64,000 nucleotides of DNA from Acidobacteriota bacterium (GTDB lineage: Bacteria; Acidobacteriota; Vicinamibacteria; Fen-336), in assembly GCA_003223555.1 (NCBI GenBank), contig QHVM01000082.1:59008-123007 (forward strand). Direction: 5' to 3'. Below the pieces are notes generated by a model. The model saw only the letters and a program-made list of their open reading frames with translations, was not told where the DNA came from and made no database searches. The position numbers and the translations under genes are program-made. This document shows positions 16,745 to 25,385 of the stretch, piece after piece. Positions within the stretch are counted from its first letter, which is position 1, and every line of letters begins with the position of its first letter.

Positions 16745-18126
16745 GGGCCTTCCCGCACGAGCCGCTCCCGGTCGGTGAAGAAGAGCCAGGCGGCCCGCAG
16801 GATGTGGCGGGGCACCCCGCTCACCTGGTTGGCGGCCACCCGCGGCCATTCCAGCCGCTGCCGGTCCATGAGCTTCAGCCCGAACTGCGCCATCAAGGAG
16901 ACGTTCCACCACGCGAAGAGGACGACCCCGGCCGCCGCGAGCCGGGCACGGCGCGGCGGCACCGCCGCGAGCAGGGCGGCCAGCCCCCAGGCGAAGACCG
17001 GCGTCGAAGAGACGAAGCGCCGGGACCCGAAGGCCCCGGCTTGCGTCCAGCTCTCGACGGCCCCGTTGATCCAGACCTGGGCGAGGAGGCAGAGCGCGAG
17101 GAGCACCGCCGTCAGGTCGCGCCGCCGCCAGACGAGGAACGCCGTGCCCGCGCTGGCCACCAGCAGGAGCGGGCTCCAGGCGAACAGGCCGTGGCCGGGG
17201 TCGAAGAGAACCTGCAGCAGGTGGGGGCTCGACCAGCTCATCTTGCGCGCCACCAGGCGCGAGGGAGAAGGCCGGCCGGTGAGCGTCCGGTAGGCGAGGA
17301 GCTGGGGCAGGAAGACGAGCCCCGCGGCGGCGCCCATGGCCAGGCCGCGCCGGAGCGTGGCCCACCCGGCCCGCCGGGTCAGGCCCTGGGCGGCCAGGAG
17401 GCCGGCGGGGAAGAGGAGGAAGAGGCCGTCCTGCTCGCGAACGAGAGCGGCCAGACCGCCCGCGGCCCCGGCCAGCGCCCAGTCGAAGGCGCCGGCTTCG
17501 GCCCGCGTCGCCGCTCTCAGCCCGAGCCAGACCAAGAGCGCCACCGCGAACACGCTCGCGGCATGCGAGAAGGCGGGGGCGACCGTCATGTAGTAGAGGA
17601 GCGGCGTCGCCAGCCACAGGGCCCCGACCGCCAGCGACGCCGCCGGCTCCGGGATGGCGCCATGCCGGCGTAGCGTGTCGTGGACGAGGAGGAGGCCGGC
17701 CAGGCCGTACAGCGCCGAGGAGTAGCAGACGGCCGCCACGTAGGGCCACGAGAAGCCGTCGGCGGCGGTGCCGCCGCCGAGCGCGCGGCCGACGAGCACT
17801 CCCGCGTGGGCGAGAAGGTAGAAGGGCGCCCACAGCAACGCGGAGCCGAGGGGGGCGAAGTTGATGTGCCGCCCGGTCTCGGTCTCGCGCCGGTCGAGGA
17901 ACGTCGACTTGAAGCCGGCCAGGCCGGCCGGATCGGCGGCATAGAAGTGCTGGTACTCGTCCCCGAACTCCAGGTCGTGGTCGAAGACCAGCGAGCGCAG
18001 GTAGGCGAAGCCCTCGATCTCGTCGGCGCCCCGGATCTTCGGCGTCACGAGCGGCAGGGTGAGGAGGAAGAGGAGGACGAGGGCCCGGCCGCCCGTCCCC
18101 CGCGACGACCCGGGCGACGCGTTCAC
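16741..18126 (-). CDS. Multi-spanning membrane protein, GT-C/PMT-like glycosyltransferase candidate
   Basis: 461 residues from GTG 18126 (GTGA overlap), with about ten hydrophobic helices. The first helix (about 14-30) is followed by a periplasmic loop with GADEIEGFAYLRSLVFDHDL. An acidic pair after TM1 is characteristic of GT-C lipid-linked sugar transferases, where it serves as the catalytic/metal site. The large loop ETGRHINFAPLGSALLWAPF and the C-terminal loop around PSPSRLVARKMSW are polar. Such enzymes use polyprenyl-phosphate sugars on the periplasmic side, and the operon encodes a polyprenyl-phosphate glycosyltransferase (7615-8328) that could supply the donor. Function is inferred from topology. 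Confidence 0.7.
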   Translation of the reverse strand: MNASPGSSRGTGGRALVLLFLLTLPLVTPKIRGADEIEGFAYLRSLVFDHDLEFGDEYQHFYAADPAGLAGFKSTFLDRRETETGRHINFAPLGSALLWAPFYLLAHAGVLVGRALGGGTAADGFSWPYVAAVCYSSALYGLAGLLLVHDTLRRHGAIPEPAASLAVGALWLATPLLYYMTVAPAFSHAASVFAVALLVWLGLRAATRAEAGAFDWALAGAAGGLAALVREQDGLFLLFPAGLLAAQGLTRRAGWATLRRGLAMGAAAGLVFLPQLLAYRTLTGRPSPSRLVARKMSWSSPHLLQVLFDPGHGLFAWSPLLLVASAGTAFLVWRRRDLTAVLLALCLLAQVWINGAVESWTQAGAFGSRRFVSSTPVFAWGLAALLAAVPPRRARLAAAGVVLFAWWNVSLMAQFGLKLMDRQRLEWPRVAANQVSGVPRHILRAAWLFFTDRERLVREGP

Positions 18127-19325
18127 CGCACCTCCTCGAAGAGCGCGTGCAGGGCGCGCGCCCTCGCGTCCCAGGAGTAGCGGGGAGCCTCGTCCCAGGC
18201 CGAGCGGGCCAGCCGCCGGGCCAGATCGCGGTCGGAGAGAACGCGGCGGAGGGCGGCGGAGAGGGCCAACGCATCACCCGGCGGCACGAGGAGAGCGTTG
18301 TCTCCGTCGCGCAGCACCTCGCGGCTCGAGGGCAGATCGGAAGCGACGATGGGCCGCCCGGCGGCCATGGCCTCGAAGAGCTTCAAGGGCGACGTGTGGC
18401 GCTCGGTCATGCCCGCGCGCAGGAAGGGCACCGCCACCACCGCCGCGCGCCGCAGCTCGTCGGCGACGCGCGCCTGGGGCACGAGCCCCGGCAGCTCCGT
18501 CCGCGCGGCGAGGCCGCTGCTTTCGACCAGGGCTCGCACCCGCGCGGTATCGGGCTCGCCCTCGATGCCGCCCAGGATCACCAGGCGGACCCCCGGCACC
18601 GACCCCATCGCCGCCACCAGCAGGTCGACGCCCTTCCAGGGGTAGAGCTGGCCGGCGTAGAGCACGCGGGGCGGATCCTCGGCGGCCAGGCCGGGGAAGC
18701 GCCTTTCGCCGGGCACGTCACAGCCGTTGGGGATCACGCGGACCCCGCGGCGCTCGCCGTGGCGCTCGGCGAAGCCGTCACGGATCCCGGCCGTCGTGGT
18801 CACCACGCCGGAGGCGTTCTTCCAGACCCTCTCCTCCCGCGCGGCGATGCGCGCGGCCTTGGCCGGGTCGGCCTTCTCCGCGGTGCCGTAGAGCGTCCCC
18901 CGCTCCAGGTACATGACCGATTCCACGGCGTGCGCTTCGTAGACGAGGGGGCCCCGGCCGCCTCCGGGGAGGCGCAGGAGGAGGTCGGCCATCTGCAGGT
19001 CGCGGGTGAAGACCACCGCTCCCCGGCGCCGGGCGAGCAGGCCGGCCGCGGCCGCGCGGACGAGGAAGGAGGCTCGGGGCAGCAGGAAGCTCCCCCGGCG
19101 GTGCAGGACCCGCAGCCGGCGCACGTCGAGATCCGGGTGCGGCGAGAGCCCGTAGAGGGCCAGCGCCACCGCGGTCGGACGGGCGTCGCTTCGGCGCACG
19201 AGCAGGCGGACGCGGCTGCCGCGGCGGGCCAGGGCGGCCGCGGTCTTGACGATCTGCACGCCGTTCGCGCGCTCGAGGGGGAAGCGGATGTCGGCGGGGA
19301 TCATGATCTGCGCGGCTTCGCTCAC
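18123..19325 (-). CDS. GT4-family glycosyltransferase
   Basis: 400 residues from GTG 19325. It begins with IMIPADIRFPLERANGVQIV, whose 'FPxERANGVQ' element is typical of a GT4 subfamily in capsule loci. VIPNGCDVPGERRF lies between the domains. The donor half shows VLYAGQLYPWKGVDLLVAAM, LVILGGIEG and the loop RHTSPLKLFEAMAAGRPIVA (SPLKLFE in place of standard E-x7-E), then SSREVLRDGDNALLV. It is separated from the next upstream gene by 10 bases, the only junction in this stretch without a 4-bp overlap. Confidence 0.88.
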   Translation of the reverse strand: MSEAAQIMIPADIRFPLERANGVQIVKTAAALARRGSRVRLLVRRSDARPTAVALALYGLSPHPDLDVRRLRVLHRRGSFLLPRASFLVRAAAAGLLARRRGAVVFTRDLQMADLLLRLPGGGRGPLVYEAHAVESVMYLERGTLYGTAEKADPAKAARIAAREERVWKNASGVVTTTAGIRDGFAERHGERRGVRVIPNGCDVPGERRFPGLAAEDPPRVLYAGQLYPWKGVDLLVAAMGSVPGVRLVILGGIEGEPDTARVRALVESSGLAARTELPGLVPQARVADELRRAAVVAVPFLRAGMTERHTSPLKLFEAMAAGRPIVASDLPSSREVLRDGDNALLVPPGDALALSAALRRVLSDRDLARRLARSAWDEAPRYSWDARARALHALFEEVR

Positions 19326-19335
19326 CGCTCCGCGC

Positions 19336-20175
19336 TCACGGCTTTTCCAGCACGCACTGGATGTGGCCGATCATCACGTCCTGGGCCCATGGAGTGTCCT
19401 CCATCCACCGCCGCAGTGGTCCGGGCAGGGCGCGGCGGAAGAAGCCGGTGACGTGCCGCTCCTCCCGCAGGGCCCGGAAGCCCGCCCGGCGGATCCACTC
19501 CGACAGCCGCCGCACCGTGACCCTCTGCTTGAGGTCGTCCTCCTTCTCCCTTCCCTGCTCGGCGAGGGCCACGAAGGTGTTGGCCTCCTTCTTCTCGCGG
19601 AGGGCCCATGGGGCGCGGCGGGCCAGGAAGCGGAACAGGCGAAACGCCGCGGGCCGACCGACGAGGATGTGCAGGGGGACGGGGACGAGCAGGCGGGGCA
19701 GGTGGGCGCCGGCCAGGGAGAGGAAGGGGGCGGTGGAGAGATAGAGCACGCCGCCCCGGCGCAGGACCCGGTGGCACTCGCCGAGGTAGCCCTCGGCCGA
19801 GGAGACGTGCTCGATCACGGAGTGGGACAGGACGAGGTCGAAGCTCTCGCCTTTGAAGGGCAGGCGGCCGCCGTCGCCCTGGACGAAGGCGACACGGGTG
19901 ACCGTCCTCTCGGCGGCCAGGCGTGTCCCCGCGTCGCGGAAGCGGGCCTCGAGGTCGAGGCCGACCGCGAAGGCCGATTCCTCGGCCAGCGAAAGCGCGG
20001 TGCCGCCGCCTCCGCACCCGGCGTCGAGCACCCGCCCCCCCAGCCGGGCGCCCGAGCGCTCCAGGGCCTGGATGACCTTGGCGCTGCGCAGGTACTCGAA
20101 CACCGCGTAGTCGTACTCGCTGCGGAAGCGGCCGGCGGCGGCGGAAGCGATGGCCGCCTCGTCGATGCTCCTCAC
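19336..20175 (-). CDS. Class I SAM-dependent methyltransferase
   Basis: 279 residues from GTG 20175 (GTGA overlap). SAM-binding motif I is RVLDAGCGGGGTALSLAEE (about 48-66), with AVGLDLEARF as the acidic loop and FDLVLSHSVIEHV as motif II, followed by LRRGGVLYLSTAPFLSL. The layout resembles UbiG/Coq3-type and glycan-locus methyltransferases. A 70-residue C-terminal extension with several hydrophobic stretches (LPRLLVPVPLHILVG) may contact the membrane or a lipid-linked substrate. Its position between two glycosyltransferases supports glycan modification. Confidence 0.83.
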   Translation of the reverse strand: MRSIDEAAIASAAAGRFRSEYDYAVFEYLRSAKVIQALERSGARLGGRVLDAGCGGGGTALSLAEESAFAVGLDLEARFRDAGTRLAAERTVTRVAFVQGDGGRLPFKGESFDLVLSHSVIEHVSSAEGYLGECHRVLRRGGVLYLSTAPFLSLAGAHLPRLLVPVPLHILVGRPAAFRLFRFLARRAPWALREKKEANTFVALAEQGREKEDDLKQRVTVRRLSEWIRRAGFRALREERHVTGFFRRALPGPLRRWMEDTPWAQDVMIGHIQCVLEKP

Positions 20176-21281
20176 CCCTGGAGCGCCTCCCGGTAGAGCT
20201 GCAGGTAGCGCTCGGCCACCGAGGCCAGGCGGAACCGCGAGGCGATGAGTCCGGCCGTCGCCGGTCGGGTGCGCCGCGGGGCTGCGAGGGAGGCCAGGAT
20301 GGCCCCGGCCAGGGCCGCCGGGTCCCGCATCGGCACGACCGTGACGTCGTCGCCGAAGACCCCGGCCAGCTCCTTCCCGCCGGGGTTGTCGGTGGAGACG
20401 ACCGGCGTCCCGCTGGCCAGCGCTTCCAGGGCCACCGTCGGCGTCGCCTCGAGGAGGGAGGAGAGGACGAACAGGTCCGCGGCCGCCAGCAGCTCCGCCA
20501 CCTGCTCGTTGGCGACCAGGCCGAGGAAGCGGACCGAGCCGTCGAGCCCGAGCCGCGCCGCCCGGGCCTTGAGCCCGGCCTCGGCCTCCCCCGCCCCCGC
20601 GATCAGGAGCAGCGCGTCCGGGCGGCGGAGCCGGACCCGGTGCATCGCATCGAGCAGCGTGGCCTGGTCGGCCAGGGGATGGAGCCGCTTCACGTTGACG
20701 AGCAAGGCGCCTTCCGGCGGGAGGAGCCGCGCCCGGAGCAGGTCTCGCGCGGCGGGAGACCGGAGGGCGAACGCATCGCCGACCGGCGGATAGACGACCG
20801 AGGCCTGCCGCAGGGGCAGCTCCAGCTCGCGCGCCCGGTCGAGCAGCGCCCGCGAGTAGAAGGCCACGTGGGCGGCGTCGCGGTTGAAGCGGCGGAAGCG
20901 CTCGTCGCGGCGGTCGTGATGCCAGATCTCGGTGCCGTAGTGGGTCAGCACGTAGGGCCGCCGGTGACGCAGGCACAGCCGGGCCGCCACCTGGTTCATC
21001 CAGGTGCTGGAGTGGATGTGGGCCAGCTCGGAGGCGCGCACCAGCGGGCGGGCCTTCCACCACGTCTCGGCCGCCTCGAGGAGCTGGGGCAGCCGGGTCG
21101 GCCGCAGGCGGCCCGCGCGGCGGCGGACGTAGGCGGTCCCGGGCCGCCCGCCATCGGCGCCGAAGGTGAGGAATCGCGTGGTGTGCCCCCGCTCGGCGAG
21201 GGCCTGACCGAGCTGATGAGGCAGCAGCGCGTTGGCCGCCTGGTGGGGCGGCAGGTGGGGCGTCACCATGAGCAGGTTCAC
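20172..21281 (-). CDS. GT4-family glycosyltransferase
   Basis: 369 residues from GTG 21281 (GTGA overlap). It begins VNLLMVTPHLPPHQAANALL, with HYGTEIWHHDRRDERF at the end of the acceptor half. The donor half has LLVNVKRLHPLADQATLLDA, LLIAGAGEAEAGL and SSLLEATPTVALEALASGTP with E-x7-E, then NPGGKELAGVFGDDV. The motif set is complete. Sugar unknown. Confidence 0.88.
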   Translation of the reverse strand: MNLLMVTPHLPPHQAANALLPHQLGQALAERGHTTRFLTFGADGGRPGTAYVRRRAGRLRPTRLPQLLEAAETWWKARPLVRASELAHIHSSTWMNQVAARLCLRHRRPYVLTHYGTEIWHHDRRDERFRRFNRDAAHVAFYSRALLDRARELELPLRQASVVYPPVGDAFALRSPAARDLLRARLLPPEGALLVNVKRLHPLADQATLLDAMHRVRLRRPDALLLIAGAGEAEAGLKARAARLGLDGSVRFLGLVANEQVAELLAAADLFVLSSLLEATPTVALEALASGTPVVSTDNPGGKELAGVFGDDVTVVPMRDPAALAGAILASLAAPRRTRPATAGLIASRFRLASVAERYLQLYREALQG

Positions 21282-22237
21282 CCCCGCGCTTCCCACTCCG
21301 CCCGGAACTCGGCGTACGTCCGGCCCCCCGCCCCCAGCCGCCCCGTCAGGTGCTCCAGCAGGCGCTTCAGGTCGTCGAGGAAGCGCGTCACGCTCGCCTC
21401 GTCCGGGGTGTAGGGGCTGCCCGCGGGCAGCAGCTCGCTCGAATGGAAGACGATGTTGAAGCAGGGCACTCCCGCGCGGGCCAGCCGGGTGGCGAAGGCG
21501 AGCATCGCGGGCAGGGGCGTGTAAGACGGCCGCAGCCACACCGCTTGCAGGCCGAGTCGCCGTAACGCGCCCCGCCACGGGATCGGCGGCAGGCGGGCGT
21601 AGAGGCGCTCCGCGGCCTTGGGCAAGGCCGGAGAGGTCGCGGCCGAGATGGGCACTTCCAGGATCCTCGACGGTCCCGGGCGGCGCACGTCGCGGTAGTC
21701 AGGATGGTAGGGGATGAGCGGGGCGCCCGCGAAGGCCATCCCCCCCTTGCGACGCTCGTTGAAGAGCGGATCGATGCTGGTGTCCACCGTATAGCCCAGG
21801 CGCTCGAGGATGGGCAGCGACCCGCCGTGGAGGCCGTTGCGCCCCGCCCGGTACGTCGTGGGCCGGACGCCGAGCTGCTGCTCGACGACCGAGGTCAGGT
21901 CGGCGAGCTGCCCCTCCAGAAGCTCGGGGGGCAGGTTGTGGGGATAAGTGTGGCCGGCGAGGTCTTCGGCGCGGAAGGGAGGCGAGGTCCAGGGGTGGAG
22001 GTGGGCGCCGATCTCGCAGCGCCCCTGGCGGGCCAGCTCGCGCAGCACGCCCGCGCTCTCCCGGCCGGTCGCCATCTCGCGGGTGACCAGGTAGCTCGGC
22101 CGGACGCCGAAGCCGTCGCAGAGGGCCTGCAGCCCGGCCAGCCGCTCGGCGTTGCGCAGGCTGAGCCGCCGCCTCCCCTCGGCCGACCACTGGTCGTCGG
22201 CCTCGGTGTCGACGCCGATGAGCACCGCCGGCGTCAT
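21278..22237 (-). CDS. Polysaccharide deacetylase-like (NodB-fold) protein
   Basis: 319 residues from ATG 22237 (ATGA overlap). The NodB-type metal site is recognisable: IGVDTEADDQW (catalytic Asp and first metal ligand), EIGAHLHPWTSPPF (His-x-His in place of the classic H-xxx-H), YRAGRNGLHGGSLPILERLG (Arg motif) and NIVFHSSELLP (C-terminal His motif). No signal peptide is apparent, so it probably acts on an intracellular sugar or lipid-linked intermediate rather than on finished polymer. Glycan loci often contain such enzymes, for example for GlcNAc-type sugars. The substrate is unknown. Confidence 0.82.
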   Translation of the reverse strand: MTPAVLIGVDTEADDQWSAEGRRRLSLRNAERLAGLQALCDGFGVRPSYLVTREMATGRESAGVLRELARQGRCEIGAHLHPWTSPPFRAEDLAGHTYPHNLPPELLEGQLADLTSVVEQQLGVRPTTYRAGRNGLHGGSLPILERLGYTVDTSIDPLFNERRKGGMAFAGAPLIPYHPDYRDVRRPGPSRILEVPISAATSPALPKAAERLYARLPPIPWRGALRRLGLQAVWLRPSYTPLPAMLAFATRLARAGVPCFNIVFHSSELLPAGSPYTPDEASVTRFLDDLKRLLEHLTGRLGAGGRTYAEFRAEWEARG

Positions 22238-23283
22238 CGATCCATGTCGCTGTCGCCGAACACCACGTGCCAGCGGCCGGGCTCGGCCAGCACCTCCTCG
22301 CCTCCCGCTCGCGCCCGCACGCAGAACTGCATGGGCGAGGCCGACTCGGCGAACCCGCGGCGGAGCAGCTCCTGCCCGAGCCCGGCGTTCAGGCTGAAGG
22401 CCTGGGCGCGGACGACCCGGGAGCGCCGGAAGTCGGCCAGCACGGCGGCGAGGAGGGCCTGCCGCGCCTCCCGGTCCGACGCGTCGGTGAAGAGGTCCAC
22501 CAGCCAGCCCAGGCGCAGCCCGCGGTAGTCCTCGTGACGGCTGATCGCGAAGCCGGCCAGCTCTTCCCCCCGCCGCGCCTCCCAGCGCGCATAACGGCGA
22601 TGCGGGCAGCGTCCGTACTTCCACTCCAGATACGTGGCGTCCCGCCGCACGCACATCGCGTACGAGCGCCGGGCCCGTGCCCACAGTGTGTCGTACTCGG
22701 CCCCGAAGCCGGTAACCGGCCCCACCGTGACCTTCCCCGCGGCCACCGGCGCTTCGGGATGCAGCGAGCGCAGCGACGCCCGGAGCAGCGGCGCGCCGAG
22801 CAGCGCCGCCGCCCGGCCCGCCCGCCGGGCGAGCACCGCCGCCGGGTCGAGGATCTTCTGGTAGAAGGGCACCGGCCCCACGTCCCGGTAGCGCAGCTTC
22901 TGGAAGAGGCCGTAGGAGGAGCGGGTGAGGCCCAGGCCGAGGGCCACGTCGACGTGGCCGCTCCAGGTGTCGAAGAGGAGGGCGCCCACGCCGCGGCCCC
23001 GCGCCTCCTCCCGGAGGAAGACGTCCATCCCCCACGAGGCCCGTACCTCGCGTCCGCCCCACCAGAGCCGCACCGGCATGGAGGCGTACTGGCCGAGGAT
23101 CCGGCCGTCCTCCCGCGCGACCCAGATCTCGGGCGCGCCCGGCGCGTGGGGGTTCTCGCGGTACTGCCAGGCCCACCGCCTCTGGCTGGCCTCCGTCATC
23201 TCGTGGCCGAAGACGTCGCGGTAGAGCCGGAAGATCTCCTCGTCGTCCGCCTCTCGTCGCCTGTCGACCGCTAGGGCGGGCAT
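22234..23283 (-). CDS. GNAT-family N-acyltransferase, first gene of the operon
   Basis: 349 residues from ATG 23283. The N-terminal GNAT fold includes FRLYRDVFGHEMTEASQRRW and the acetyl-CoA loop LREEARGRGVGALLFDTW (R/Q-x-x-G-x-G type, about 91-108). The C-terminal half resembles the sterol-carrier-like second domain of larger GNATs, with WARARRSYAMCVRRDATYLE and FAISRHEDYRGLRLG. In this glycan locus it could acylate an amino sugar. It is the 5' gene of the minus-strand operon, with only 35 bases to the divergent membrane-protein gene, so the operon promoter must lie in or around 23284-23318. Confidence 0.8.
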   Translation of the reverse strand: MPALAVDRRREADDEEIFRLYRDVFGHEMTEASQRRWAWQYRENPHAPGAPEIWVAREDGRILGQYASMPVRLWWGGREVRASWGMDVFLREEARGRGVGALLFDTWSGHVDVALGLGLTRSSYGLFQKLRYRDVGPVPFYQKILDPAAVLARRAGRAAALLGAPLLRASLRSLHPEAPVAAGKVTVGPVTGFGAEYDTLWARARRSYAMCVRRDATYLEWKYGRCPHRRYARWEARRGEELAGFAISRHEDYRGLRLGWLVDLFTDASDREARQALLAAVLADFRRSRVVRAQAFSLNAGLGQELLRRGFAESASPMQFCVRARAGGEEVLAEPGRWHVVFGDSDMDR

Positions 23284-23318
23284 CTCCCTCCCGGACGAAA
23301 CGAGGAGCTTAGCATGCT
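23284..23318. promoter_or_regulatory. Divergent intergenic region between the GNAT operon and the membrane-protein gene
   Basis: Only 35 bases separate the two starts. On the minus strand a GGGAGGGAG stretch immediately precedes ATG 23283 as a ribosome-binding site. On the plus strand GAGGAG (23302-23307) precedes ATG 23319. The palindrome AGCATGCT (23311-23318) lies in the middle and gives TAGCAT-like -10 sequences on both strands. No clear -35 boxes are visible. Promoter assignment is therefore tentative. Confidence 0.4.
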
Positions 23319-25223
23319 ATGGTCGGGCCCCGGATGCCCGCCCGCTTCGTTCGGCCGTGGCTGGCCGCCCCGTCGGTGGGCGCGCTGGGCTTGGCCGGCC
23401 TCCTCGTCCTGTGGCAGCGACCGGCGCCCCTGCTCGTGAACCTCGGCGCGGGCGACGACGCCTTCGCGCGCGGCTTCCGGGAGTGGGAGCGTGACGGCCT
23501 GCGAGGCAGCGGCGAGACGATGTTCCGGTGGACGCTGGACGGCTCCCGCCTGCAGCTCCCGCTGCGCGTCGTGACCGGATCGCTGAGCGCCCGCATCCGG
23601 CTGGCGCGCTTCACCGACCGGCCGGCGGAGGTCACGCTGCTCGCGGGCGGGCGCGAGGTCGACCGGTGGACGCAACCTCCCCGCGGCTGGCGCGAGCGCA
23701 CGGTCGAGCTGGGGCCGGTGCGCGGAGAGCCGAGCCTGCAGTTCCGCTCCGGCTCCGAGGAGGGCGAAGGCCTCGGGGTGGCGGTCGACTGGATCGAGCT
23801 GCAGGGGGCACGGCGACTCCTGCCGGCGCCAGGCCTGCTGGCCGGGCTGCTCGCGCTGTTCCTGGGCGTGCCGGTGGCCCTCACGATCCTGGCCGGCCCG
23901 CCGGCCGCCGTCGGCGCGGCGATCGGGTCGGCAGCCGTGGGCGCCCCTCTCGTCCTCTGGGACCGCTTCGGCGGAATCTGTGCGCTCGGGGCGGCCGGCC
24001 CGCCCGCCCTGGCGGCGGCGGCGCTGCTGGGCCTCGTCTTCCGGGTGCTGGGGCGGCGATGGCCGGAAACGCTCGCCGGCGCCGGCCCGCGCGCGCTCGT
24101 CGTCCCCGCGGTGGCGCTCGTCGTGGCCCTCGCCGCGCTCTCGCATCCTTTCTATTACTACCCGGACGTGGACACGCATGCCCGGTACCTGGCCGCCGTC
24201 CGCGCCGACCCCTACCTGCTCCTCGATCCCCGCGAGTACCAGCAGCGGAGCGGAGCATGGACGAGGGAGATCGCCGGCCGGCGGGTCGCCTTTCCCTATT
24301 CGCCCGCCTTCCACCTGGCCGCCTGGCCGCTGGCCATCCCGTTCGGCGAGGTCACGGCCATCAAGACGGTGGCCGTCGTCGCGGTGGCGCTCACGCTGCT
24401 GCTCGTCCACCTCTTCGGCCGGATCCTCGGCCTGCCGCCCGGGGCGGCGATGCTGGCCCAGGCGCTGGCCGCCCTCCTGCCGGTCATGTCCTCGCGCCTG
24501 GTGCTGGCCCTCTTCCCGACGCTCCTCGGTCAGGCTCTCGAGCTGCTGCTCTTCGTCCACCTCCTGCGGCGCTACCCCCACCTGGAGGGAGCGCGCGACG
24601 CCGCGGCCGCCTGCGCCTTCCTGTTCGTGGCCCAGGCCGCCTACACCGGCTCGCTGCTCAACGTGTCGGTCGTGGTCCTGGTCTTCGCGGGCTGGGAGCT
24701 CGTGGCTGGGGACCGGCGCAAGGCCCGGCGGCTGCTCGGCGCGTGGGCGGTGTCGGCACTGGCGGTGGTGCTCGCGCTCTACGCGCGCTTCCTGCTGGTC
24801 TTCTGGCGTGACGTCGTGCCGCACCTCGGCGCCGGGGCCGGAGCGCCGCCGGCCGGCCTCTTCCGGATCGCGGCGCGGGCCGCCCTCTTCTACGACCTCG
24901 TCTATCCGCTGCTGCTCGCGCCGGGGCTTCTCGCGTTACGCGGCGCCCGCTCGGCTCGCCGGCTCCTGGCCTCCGCGTTGCTCGGCGGGGCCCTCCTGCT
25001 GGTGCTGCGCTACGTCCTGCCCGTCCTCTTCCGGGACGCGAAGGAGGTGGAGCTGCTGGCCGCGCCGATGGCGGTCGTCGCGGCGGCGGCGCTGGCCTGG
25101 CTCGACGAGAAGGGCCCGGTCGGCCGGGCGCTCGCCGCCGCCGTGGCCGGCATCGCCCTCATCTGGGGTGCCCAGCGCGCGGTCGCGGTCTACCTGGAGC
25201 GGTTTCTCGCCGTCGGCCGCTGA
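23319..25223 (+). CDS. Multi-spanning membrane protein with N-terminal beta domain, function unknown
   Basis: 634 residues from ATG 23319; ATG 23334 is an alternative. One N-terminal helix (about 15-32) is followed by about 120 residues of beta-rich sequence (LPLRVVTGSLSARIRLARFT, VDWIELQG) resembling a carbohydrate-binding or jelly-roll sandwich exposed to the periplasm. About 12 hydrophobic helices follow. The loop after one early helix contains HPFYYYPDVDTHARYLAAVR, an Asp-rich motif after a hydrophobic helix as in GT-C enzymes. It stands alone on the plus strand between two polysaccharide operons, so a lipid-linked sugar transferase or polymerase role is plausible but unproven. Confidence 0.72.
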   Translation: MVGPRMPARFVRPWLAAPSVGALGLAGLLVLWQRPAPLLVNLGAGDDAFARGFREWERDGLRGSGETMFRWTLDGSRLQLPLRVVTGSLSARIRLARFTDRPAEVTLLAGGREVDRWTQPPRGWRERTVELGPVRGEPSLQFRSGSEEGEGLGVAVDWIELQGARRLLPAPGLLAGLLALFLGVPVALTILAGPPAAVGAAIGSAAVGAPLVLWDRFGGICALGAAGPPALAAAALLGLVFRVLGRRWPETLAGAGPRALVVPAVALVVALAALSHPFYYYPDVDTHARYLAAVRADPYLLLDPREYQQRSGAWTREIAGRRVAFPYSPAFHLAAWPLAIPFGEVTAIKTVAVVAVALTLLLVHLFGRILGLPPGAAMLAQALAALLPVMSSRLVLALFPTLLGQALELLLFVHLLRRYPHLEGARDAAAACAFLFVAQAAYTGSLLNVSVVVLVFAGWELVAGDRRKARRLLGAWAVSALAVVLALYARFLLVFWRDVVPHLGAGAGAPPAGLFRIAARAALFYDLVYPLLLAPGLLALRGARSARRLLASALLGGALLLVLRYVLPVLFRDAKEVELLAAPMAVVAAAALAWLDEKGPVGRALAAAVAGIALIWGAQRAVAVYLERFLAVGR

Positions 25224-25232
25224 CTCTGCCAT

Positions 25233-25363
25233 TTAACGCAGAGGTCGCAGAGAAAGCTAGAAGGGCCCGAGGACGCAGAGACAGATCAGGAAAGTCCTCG
25301 GCGCAGGGACCCCAAGAACTTCTCTGCGACCTCGCCGTTTCCCCTCTGCGTCCTCTGCGTTAA
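25233..25363. repeat. ACGCAGAGG-type dispersed inverted repeat, copy 1
   Basis: The left arm begins TTAACGCAGAGGTCGCAGAG and the right arm ends CCTCTGCGTCCTCTGCGTTA(A), so the outer arms are inverted repeats of each other. Internal CGCAGAG and CTCTGCG units recur every 8-11 bases. It fills the space between the convergent membrane-protein and superoxide dismutase genes. Related copies lie at 31256-31374 and 55075-55120. No ORF is inside it. Confidence 0.85.
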
Positions 25364-25385
25364 GAGCCTGGTGCTCGGCGCTCGC

